A stretch of DNA of 7,163 nt from Planctomycetota bacterium (GTDB lineage Bacteria; Planctomycetota; Phycisphaerae; Phycisphaerales; SM1A02). Of the stretch, positions 1 to 5,187 are shown piece by piece. The first letter of the stretch is position 1. Each line of letters starts with the position of its first letter. The notes beneath the pieces are model-generated. The model was not told the DNA's origin, ran no database searches, and saw only the letters and a list, made by a program, of their open reading frames with translations. Made by a program: the position numbers and the translations under genes. The stretch covers positions 1-7,163 of the forward strand of contig JADFGE010000150.1 in NCBI GenBank assembly GCA_022567855.1. Reading direction: 5' to 3'.

Positions 1-462
1 CCGGGCGAAACCGTTGCCGCAGCGCGCTCGCAGCAGCTTGCGGAACTGCCGAGCCCGGTTGCCAAGCGCCGATGACTTGGAGGCGCCGATCATGGCCGTC
101 ACGGGTTCGATGATCAGCCGGCGAATCAGCGAGGGAATGCGCTGGTAGGCGGCGAGCGAATCGTGGCCTAGATATCGCCAATAACCGCCGAACAACTCAT
201 CGCCACCGTCACCGCTGAGGGCGACGGTTACAAACCGCGCTGCGAACTTGGACAGTAGGGCCGTCGGGATGATCGAGCTGTCCCCAACGGGCTCGGTGAG
301 ATGGTCCAAAAGGTGTGGGATCGAGTCGAGCACGTCGCACTCGGTGAGGATCAGCTCGTGGTGGTCGGTTCCGAATCGTTGGGCCACGAGACGCGCGTAG
401 CGGGTTTCGTCGTACGTCTTCTGGTCGGCGTAACCCACGGAAAACGTTGCAATCGGCCGGCT
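1..462 (-). pseudogene. asnB: Asparagine synthase (glutamine-hydrolysing), C-terminal synthetase fragment, 5'-truncated
   Basis: The minus frame from about 462 to the window edge reads without a stop as the AsnB synthetase domain. It begins SRPIATFSVGYADQKTYDE, continues YARLVAQRFGTDHHEL, then has DHLTEPVGDSSIIPT. The family signature ALSGDGGDELFGGYWRY lies at about 175-230. In the intact family, an N-terminal glutaminase domain supplies ammonia and this domain adenylates aspartate using an SGGxDS P-loop. Here the glutaminase domain and a recognisable P-loop are absent. Upstream the frame is antisense to the deacetylase remnant, meets an in-frame stop at 538-540, and offers no ATG; the first GTG (438) lies inside the conserved core. 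The fragment is therefore 5'-truncated and should be inactive. Its C-terminus runs off the window. Such proteins amidate amino acids or occur in exopolysaccharide clusters. The identity is certain; whether it is a true pseudogene or half of an assembly join is not. Confidence 0.85.
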
Positions 463-485
463 GGCGACGGCGCTCGAGGCGGTGC
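445..485. other. Junction between two truncated, oppositely oriented genes
   Basis: AsnB similarity on the minus strand fades at about 462-445 (SRPIAT). Deacetylase similarity on the plus strand begins within about 20 bp (VLAAAR from 482). The N-terminal coding parts of both proteins are absent on the far side of this point. No transposase, long inverted repeat or integrase is visible at the join. The exact base cannot be fixed by eye, because the minus-strand residues SSAVA just upstream could be either an AsnB P-loop relic or the antisense of the deacetylase tail. It is either a recombination/deletion scar or a chimeric assembly. Confidence 0.65.
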
Positions 486-610
486 TCGCCGCCGCACGTG
501 GAGCCGGAGTTCCCGTCGCAGTGACCCTTGCCGGAGGCTACGCGATCAAGCTCACGGACACCGTAGACATCCACTGCGCCACGGTGGAGGCTGCGCTGGC
601 CGCGAGCTAG
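461..610 (+). pseudogene. Histone deacetylase-family protein, C-terminal remnant
   Basis: A plus-strand frame ending at TAG 608-610 reads VLAAARGAGVPVAVTLAGGY, then AIKLTDTVDIHCATVEAALAAS. This matches the C-terminal end of bacterial histone deacetylase / acetoin-utilisation-type Zn amidohydrolases, which characteristically finish with a strand ending GGY followed by an 'xDTVxIHxxTV' helix. The frame is open only back to a stop at 431-433 and the recognisable part begins at about 470-480. The catalytic His-Asp zinc centre and more than 250 residues are therefore missing. Only about 45-50 residues remain, with no credible start or ribosome-binding site. Its N-terminal side is cut at the same place as the asparagine synthase fragment on the opposite strand. 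The family assignment rests on a short but distinctive tail. It is almost certainly non-functional as it stands. Confidence 0.7.
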
Positions 611-727
611 CACCCGCGGGATCGTCTGGGCCGTGGAGAACAACGCGGAGGCCGCCCATACCGAATTTCCGCACCAGACGCGGCGATTCGTACGCTCTAC
701 CGCGGGGAAATCAGGACTGATCTAGAG
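611..727. other. Intergenic spacer between convergent gene ends
   Basis: This is 117 bp between the end of the plus-strand deacetylase remnant and the stop of the minus-strand secreted-protein gene. I see no open frame with coding character and no strong hairpin with a T-tract. A tiny dyad (ATCAG..CTGAT, near 711-722) is too short to call a terminator. Confidence 0.5.
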
Positions 728-1165
728 CTATACGCCGGGTGAAGCCAGACTGAGCGCCTCGAGAGCATCGCCGGTGATTTGGTGTACCAGGCCGCGTATG
801 TCGACTCTGTCACCGAGCCTTCTCACCTCTGAGAGCCTCGACTGGGGCTTGACCTCGATGACGAGATGATCGGTCCCGGCTTGGGTTGAGTCGATAATCT
901 CGAAGTCCGGCGTGACCTCGAAATCACCGACCTCCGCTACGGTCTGGAGAATGAAATACTCTGAAACGGAATCGCCATCGTCGGGTGACAGCGTCCAGCG
1001 CAGGACGATCTCTTCTCCATCGTCCCAGGGATGGTCCTCACCCACGACATTGCTGGGTGGGGCCGGTGCCTGATGGTTCTCCTGCGCCTGCACGGGGGAG
1101 GACGCTGACATCAGCAGCCCCGCGGCAAGAGCGGTCCAACTTCGGGTCAGACAATATTCTCTCAT
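728..1165 (-). CDS. Secreted protein with fibronectin type III-like segment
   Basis: The 145-aa product starts at ATG 1165, preceded by GAAAGAG about five bases upstream; an in-frame GTG at 1171 is a weaker alternative. Residues 1-27 form a signal peptide: basic MREYCLTR, hydrophobic WTALAAGLLM, then VQA before a probable cleavage at 27/28. Residues 33-75 resemble the first strands of an FnIII domain (PAPPSNV, DDGEEIVLRWTLS, DDGDSVSEYFIL), a style common in Planctomycetota. The second half is acidic with hydrophobic beta-like stretches and no recognised motif, and it ends in a short helix-like tail. No membrane anchor follows. As I recall, larger proteins with this FnIII start continue into a multi-pass membrane domain (DUF6754-type), so this could be a short or degraded relative; that is inference. 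It is the last gene of the operon, 14 bp after the KOW-like gene. Its function is unknown, probably extracytoplasmic. Confidence 0.75.
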   Translation of the reverse strand: MREYCLTRSWTALAAGLLMSASSPVQAQENHQAPAPPSNVVGEDHPWDDGEEIVLRWTLSPDDGDSVSEYFILQTVAEVGDFEVTPDFEIIDSTQAGTDHLVIEVKPQSRLSEVRRLGDRVDIRGLVHQITGDALEALSLASPGV

Positions 1166-1179
1166 AGCCACTCTTTCGT

Positions 1180-2307
1180 TCAGGCCTCGATGAGCTCCAC
1201 ATTGGCTCGTGGAATGGTGACACTCTCTCCGGAATCGAATCTCACTTCAAGTACGCGGGCCTTGGACCCCGAATCCAGGACCTGCAGCTCGGCCGGGAGA
1301 CCCGACACCTCCCCGATCAATCCAAAGTACGGATCGCGGATAATCCGCACGGGTCGGCCGATCTCGAGCAGCCCGGTGGTGTGCTCCGGCTCGGCCTCAT
1401 GGGCCTTCTCGTCGGCGGTGAGGGGGATAATGATCTCAGGCCGCATCACCCCCGCCCTGATCTGCGTGGCCCCGTTCACCGATGCCTCGTCGCCCTGACG
1501 CGAGCCCAGCAGCTCAAAGGTCCGTTGGGCCATCGCGATCTCCCCGAACCCCTCGGTGATGATGAGCGTCAAGCCGACCTGTTCCGTGCCGGTGATGGCC
1601 ACCCCCAGGTCGTAGCCCAGGAAATCCCGCAGATCCTCATCATCGAGCCCGCCGGTGACGAGGGCGGCCGCCCCGACATCGCGCGCTTTGCGGATCGCCC
1701 CAGCCGTGGCCCGCGCCCCGCCGATGATGACCGCGCCCTTCATGTCCGCCGTGATGAGGTCGGCGGTCACTTCCTGATCGTGGCTGTTGCAAGCGGTCAT
1801 GATCGGGCCGAACGTTTCGCCGCCAATCCCGAAGATGCCTTGAACGAATGAGACATCGTTTTCGATGATCACACCTTCGTCGGAAATCACTTCAACGACT
1901 TCGCCCGAAATGTACGCCTTGACCTGCACCGGAATCGGATCGCCTCTGAGGATCAACTGACCGGTCACGGGCGAGACGGTTTCGACGATGCCCTCGTGCT
2001 TCGATCGGTAGGTGGTCTTGAACAGGCCGAAGATGCCCTTGGTCTGCGCCAGGGGTTCCCCGATCATGACCTTCTCGCCTTCCTTCTTGAGCACACACTC
2101 CGCGACATCCTGGGGCGGCATCGAGAGCAGATTGGCGAGATTGATCGGCTCGATGTCGCCGGGCATGAACGTCTCCGCCACGACATCGTTTGCGCCGACC
2201 CGATCGCCGACCTTCACCAGCACGTCGCCGGCAATGGGCAAGATGCGCTTCACGCGATGCGTGATGCGTCTGGTGACTTTCAGTCCGGGTGTGTATGCCT
2301 GAGCCAT
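1180..2307 (-). CDS. Conserved protein with barrel-sandwich-like N-terminus and KOW-like C-terminus
   Basis: The product is 375 aa from ATG 2307 (an in-frame TTG at 2325 would add six residues); no clear Shine-Dalgarno is seen. Residues 25-50 (GDVLVKVGDRVGANDVVAET) have the 'xVxVGDxVxxxDVxA' look of biotinyl/lipoyl-type barrel-sandwich hybrids, but without the modifiable lysine in an MKM-type turn. Residues 85-165 contain a second beta-rich, Gly-rich part (SKHEGIVETVSPVTGQLIL, then GEVVEVI). Residues 190-265 look like a Rossmann-like alpha/beta unit (GAVIIGGARATAGAIRKARD, AALVTGG, LIITEGFGEIAM). Residues 317-375 resemble a KOW/SH3-like module (GRPVRIIRDPYFGLIGEV ... VEVRF-type strand, SVTIPRANVELIE), of the kind that binds nucleic acid or protein in NusG-like factors. 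There is no signal peptide or TM, so it is cytoplasmic. It follows the GlmL-like gene by 43 bp. The domain calls are by eye. The biochemical role is unknown, and co-occurrence suggests it partners the ATPase. Confidence 0.85.
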   Translation of the reverse strand: MAQAYTPGLKVTRRITHRVKRILPIAGDVLVKVGDRVGANDVVAETFMPGDIEPINLANLLSMPPQDVAECVLKKEGEKVMIGEPLAQTKGIFGLFKTTYRSKHEGIVETVSPVTGQLILRGDPIPVQVKAYISGEVVEVISDEGVIIENDVSFVQGIFGIGGETFGPIMTACNSHDQEVTADLITADMKGAVIIGGARATAGAIRKARDVGAAALVTGGLDDEDLRDFLGYDLGVAITGTEQVGLTLIITEGFGEIAMAQRTFELLGSRQGDEASVNGATQIRAGVMRPEIIIPLTADEKAHEAEPEHTTGLLEIGRPVRIIRDPYFGLIGEVSGLPAELQVLDSGSKARVLEVRFDSGESVTIPRANVELIEA

Positions 2308-2350
2308 GGTTTTCGTGATCAACAAGAAAAGGTCGTAATACGTTACCTAT

Positions 2351-4174
2351 TCAGACGAGAGCCGGTTCCATTTCCGGATAAAGCTCCATGGCGGTAACCC
2401 ATCGCATCATCATTTTCTGTGCTTCGGATCGCTGCTCAGGGAGGATCAACGGCCTGCCTCGCCCATCAAGGAAGAGTCCTACCGTGCCGCCGGTGACTTT
2501 TCTTTGCACCTGTTTGCCGGGGCCTGCTCCGACATCAAAACCACGAGCCGGGTCAATCGTAACTTCCGCCGTTTCGTCCGGACCCAGCGGCAGCAGCTTG
2601 ACATCGCCGAAGTTGATCGTGCCGGACTCGTTGAGCGTGTCGCCGGTGATTTGGTATTCAAAGCACGGCCGACCGAGCTTGCCCAATCCCTTGGCCGCGA
2701 CACAAGTCCCAAGATAAATCAAGCAGTCGCGCGTGAAGACTTCCAGCGACGCTTGCGGATGCACCTGCGCAAGCACACCGAGGTGCGGCATCATGAAGAT
2801 TGAATCCTTGGCCAGCGTGGTGAATCCTTCGGGCTCAAAGGCGTCGATGAGCAGCGCAGCGGTTTGGTGCATTCGCGGCGCGTGCGAGAGCACACCGCCG
2901 GAGGCAACGAGCAAATCAAGCTTCATATTATCGACGATCGTTTGACCGCCGGTCTGCTGGCTGAATGTGTCGCCGATGGTTCGCTGTTGCTGCACGCCTT
3001 TGAGCGTGGTGGCGAACTCTTTGTGCTGGATATACGCCAACCGTAGCGCTTCACGCGCGACCGCTTGCTCGAAGATCAACGCTTCCTTTGACTGGGGAAT
3101 CGTCGTGGGGCGGATCATCTTGTTCTTGACCCGGTTGCGCAGCTCACGCTCATCCATGTCAAAGTGAACCCAGCGCAGGATGTTGGCCATTCCCGTCTCC
3201 GCGCACACGTTGGAAATCGAATAGCTCATGCCGAGGTTGGCGCTGACCGTGCGGTTGAAGGTCTTATCAAAGACGCTGAACACATCCGTCGTCGCGCCGC
3301 CGATATCCACGCCGACGACGTTGATATTTTGTCTTTGGGCGATGGTCTGAAGGATATTGCCGACCGCGCCGGGTGTGGGCATGATCGGCGCATCGGTCCA
3401 ACCCATGAGTTTGTCGTAGCCCGGTGCGTGGGCCATGACGTGTTCGAGGAACATGTCGTGGATGGCGTCGCGCGCGGGCCCAAGGTTCTCTCGCTCGAGC
3501 GTGGGACGAAGATTCTCAACGATGGTCAGATCAATACTCTCATCGAACGCCTTGGCCACCAACGGGGCCGCATCCTTGTTGCCGGCGAAGATCAACGGGA
3601 GCGTGAACTCACTTCCAAACCTCGGCTGAGGTTTGGCCGGGGCGATCAGTTCGGCGATCTGCACGACCTGCGTGGTGTTGCCGCCATCGGTTCCGCCCGA
3701 GAGGAGAATCATGTCCGGGCGCAGCTCACGAATGCGCTGAATCTGTTCGTGCGGCCGACGTTTGTCATTGGCGGCGATGACATCCATCACAATCGCCCCG
3801 GCCCCCAGTGCAGCGCGCTTGGCGCTGGCCGCCGTCATCTGCGCCACAACGCCCGCCACCATCATCTGCAAACCACCGCCCGCTGAGGACGTCGAGATAT
3901 ACAGATCACAGCCCTCCGTCTCGGTCGCCGGCTGAATGATTCGCCCTTGGTCATCAACGAGCCGTCGATCCGCCAGCTCCGCCACTTCGGTGACGGAGTT
4001 GATCACGCCCATCGTGACGTCGGCGAACGGTTTCTCGACGGTCGTGGGCGCTTCGCCGCGGTGCGTTTGGCGATACTCACCGTCAACACGTTGGATCAAA
4101 ATCGCTTTGGTGGTGGTGCTCCCGCAGTCGGTGGCGAGGATCACGTTCACTTGATCAGGATCAATCTTCGTCAT
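2351..4174 (-). CDS. glmL: GlmL/MutL-family ASKHA ATPase (glutamate mutase accessory-like), long form
   Basis: The product is 607 aa. ATG 4174 is chosen because the residues encoded upstream (to 4321) are low-complexity antisense-like sequence overlapping the preceding gene. ASKHA (actin/hexokinase/Hsp70) motifs are clear: phosphate-1 ATDCGSTTTKA at 14-24, LSGGTDGGN at 158-166, phosphate-2 GVDIGGATTDVFSV at 288-301, and the adenosine-type VASGGVLSHAP at 423-433. These define the MutL/GlmL family, whose studied members accompany adenosylcobalamin mutases and are thought to reactivate or assemble them. Clostridial GlmL is about 460 aa; this protein has roughly 140 extra C-terminal residues, beta-rich and Gly-rich, with GDVKLLPLGPDETAEV, then GFDVGAGPGK and GLFLDGRGRPL. 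No GlmS/GlmE-type B12 subunit is nearby, so the mutase role is unproven here. It overlaps the upstream 138-aa gene by 14 bp, implying translational coupling. The family call is secure; the substrate or client is unknown. Confidence 0.93.
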   Translation of the reverse strand: MTKIDPDQVNVILATDCGSTTTKAILIQRVDGEYRQTHRGEAPTTVEKPFADVTMGVINSVTEVAELADRRLVDDQGRIIQPATETEGCDLYISTSSAGGGLQMMVAGVVAQMTAASAKRAALGAGAIVMDVIAANDKRRPHEQIQRIRELRPDMILLSGGTDGGNTTQVVQIAELIAPAKPQPRFGSEFTLPLIFAGNKDAAPLVAKAFDESIDLTIVENLRPTLERENLGPARDAIHDMFLEHVMAHAPGYDKLMGWTDAPIMPTPGAVGNILQTIAQRQNINVVGVDIGGATTDVFSVFDKTFNRTVSANLGMSYSISNVCAETGMANILRWVHFDMDERELRNRVKNKMIRPTTIPQSKEALIFEQAVAREALRLAYIQHKEFATTLKGVQQQRTIGDTFSQQTGGQTIVDNMKLDLLVASGGVLSHAPRMHQTAALLIDAFEPEGFTTLAKDSIFMMPHLGVLAQVHPQASLEVFTRDCLIYLGTCVAAKGLGKLGRPCFEYQITGDTLNESGTINFGDVKLLPLGPDETAEVTIDPARGFDVGAGPGKQVQRKVTGGTVGLFLDGRGRPLILPEQRSEAQKMMMRWVTAMELYPEMEPALV

Positions 4175-4577
4175 GGTGCTGCGGGTTGCTCTTTTTGTTC
4201 TTCTTGTTCTTCGTGCGCTCAGCTTCTTGCTTGTGCTCTTGCTGTGAGTATTCAGCTTCCAGCTCTTCAATTCGCCGGCACATGTACTCCATCGAGCCTC
4301 GCCGTTCAAGGAACTCAGCAAAGTGGATGTAGCCGCCGTAAATGTTCCGAGGCGCGATCGCCCACACGCCAGGACTTGTAAGGTGCATCACTTGAGCCCC
4401 AAGGTAGTTCAACGGGCGTGTCATCTCAAAGAAAATCAGGCCGGGCGTGCTGAGGTGACGTTTGGCGATCTGCGTGCAGATCCACTCGACCGCCGGCCGC
4501 TGCTGCTCGGTCGGCTCGACCGCTCCGGGCCGGTCAACCGCAAAGGCATGTTTGAGCTTGCTTCTCAGTGAGCCCAC
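4161..4577 (-). CDS. Conserved hypothetical protein with 'TRPLNYLGAQ' core and charged tail
   Basis: The product is 138 aa from GTG 4577, preceded by GGAG (4585-4588 on the plus strand) at seven-base spacing, which fixes the start. The core at 43-105 reads STPGLIFFEMTRPLNYLGAQ, then VMHLTSPGVWAIAP, then FAEFLERRGSMEYMCRRIEE. The moderately hydrophobic centre does not form a clear TM helix. From memory, small proteins with a 'FLE..xPLNxxGSQ ... FaexLExRxxxEyLxxxIE' pattern recur beside GlmL-like genes in other bacteria, but I know no assigned function. Residues 106-138 form a low-complexity Glu/Lys/Gln/Asn tail (EAERTKNKKNKKSNPQHHDED), probably disordered. The gene overlaps its upstream TM-protein neighbour by 13 bp and the GlmL gene by 14 bp, so it is probably coexpressed with both. 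It is a real gene; its role is unknown, possibly an adaptor of the ATPase. Confidence 0.85.
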   Translation of the reverse strand: MGSLRSKLKHAFAVDRPGAVEPTEQQRPAVEWICTQIAKRHLSTPGLIFFEMTRPLNYLGAQVMHLTSPGVWAIAPRNIYGGYIHFAEFLERRGSMEYMCRRIEELEAEYSQQEHKQEAERTKNKKNKKSNPQHHDED

Positions 4578-5014
4578 GCACCCGCTCCGTCCGACAAGCG
4601 AGCGCGGATCCGTTCGATCACCGCCTCACGATCTGTGCCAAAGAGAATGTGCATGCCGCGGTAGGCATCAAGCCACGATCGCTTTGCTCGCGTGGAGATA
4701 TACCCGCCTCGATGGTCTTGCACGAACCGCCGAATGTCACGCCATCTGATCTGTTGCGTACCCAGCAGATAGCGAGCGGTGATTCCATCGGCGTCGATCA
4801 GGAATCGGCTGGGGAAGAAGAATCGGCTGAGCGCGGCCAGCAAGACGAGCAACGCCGCCGCCGCCCATACAGGGCTCTGAAACGACAGCCCCACCGCACC
4901 GGTGATCGCCCCGATCACGCTAAGACCGAGCGCTGCGGTGCCAATCCGCTCGCGAGCTGGGTGTGCCTGCCAGGTAAAATCTGTGCCCAAATCCTCGGTC
5001 ATTGCTCGGTTCAT
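4565..5014 (-). CDS. Small membrane protein, two TM helices plus PH-like cytoplasmic domain
   Basis: The product is 149 aa if ATG 5014 is used. ATG 5002 and ATG 5080 are in frame, and none has a well-placed Shine-Dalgarno, so the start is uncertain; the 22 residues added by 5080 are basic and not obviously protein-like. After a short polar N-terminus (FTWQAHPARER) there are two hydrophobic helices at about 24-45 (IGTAALGLSVIGAITGAVGL) and 48-68 (PVWAAAALLVLLAALSRFFF). They are followed by a soluble domain, FLIDADGITARYLLGTQQIR and then WRDIRRFVQD, ending in a helix (DREAVIERIRARL). A tight TM hairpin followed by a 'xLdxxGIxxR...xxWxDIxxF' beta sheet and a terminal helix resembles bacterial PH-like (bPH/YcxB-type) proteins; this is a shape-based call. 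It is the first gene of the operon, so the module is probably tied to the cytoplasmic membrane. Confidence 0.75.
   Translation of the reverse strand: MNRAMTEDLGTDFTWQAHPARERIGTAALGLSVIGAITGAVGLSFQSPVWAAAALLVLLAALSRFFFPSRFLIDADGITARYLLGTQQIRWRDIRRFVQDHRGGYISTRAKRSWLDAYRGMHILFGTDREAVIERIRARLSDGAGAWAH
4585..4588 (-). promoter_or_regulatory. Shine-Dalgarno for the GTG-started 138-aa gene
   Basis: The minus strand reads GGAG seven bases before GTG 4577, inside the end of the upstream TM-protein gene. It is the clearest ribosome-binding site of the operon and supports the non-ATG start. Confidence 0.6.
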
Positions 5015-5187
5015 GCTCCGGGTGCGTTTACAGCGCAGTAGCTTAGCGAATCGCCCCGCAGGACGGAACCGCTTATCCATGACCCAGCTTTAGAGCCCAA
5101 TCTTCCCACTGAGCCCCGACTCCTGATCCAGATCGCAAGTACATCCGCCGGCGGTCTGAGCCGATGTGATTCCCAAGGCAACCGCAG
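5015..5187. other. Divergent intergenic region between the GlmL operon and the glycosyltransferase gene
   Basis: These 173 bp separate the minus-strand operon start from the plus-strand glycosyltransferase ATG, so they should hold both promoters. I could not find convincing -35/-10 pairs, operators or a riboswitch fold on either strand. A short CCGCCGGCGG dyad near 5146-5156 is probably chance in GC-rich DNA. If ATG 5080 were the true start of the membrane protein, the spacer would shrink to about 107 bp. Confidence 0.5.

Noticed and set aside
209..643. 144-codon open frame on the minus strand
   Set aside because: Arg-rich and in a different frame from the AsnB fragment. It spans both gene remnants across the junction, which a real gene should not.
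301..720. 139-codon open frame on the plus strand
   Set aside because: Antisense to AsnB on the left and out of frame with the deacetylase tail on the right; the composition is Arg/Gly-rich.
3164..3886. 240-codon open frame on the plus strand
   Set aside because: It lies wholly antisense to the GlmL-like gene, whose conserved motifs run through the same bases. The product is His/Arg/Asp-rich without any motif.
4175..4321. N-terminal extension of the GlmL-like protein to an earlier ATG
   Set aside because: The added 49 residues are Ser/Arg/Thr/Lys-rich, overlap the 138-aa gene in another frame, and precede the normal family start just before the phosphate-1 motif.
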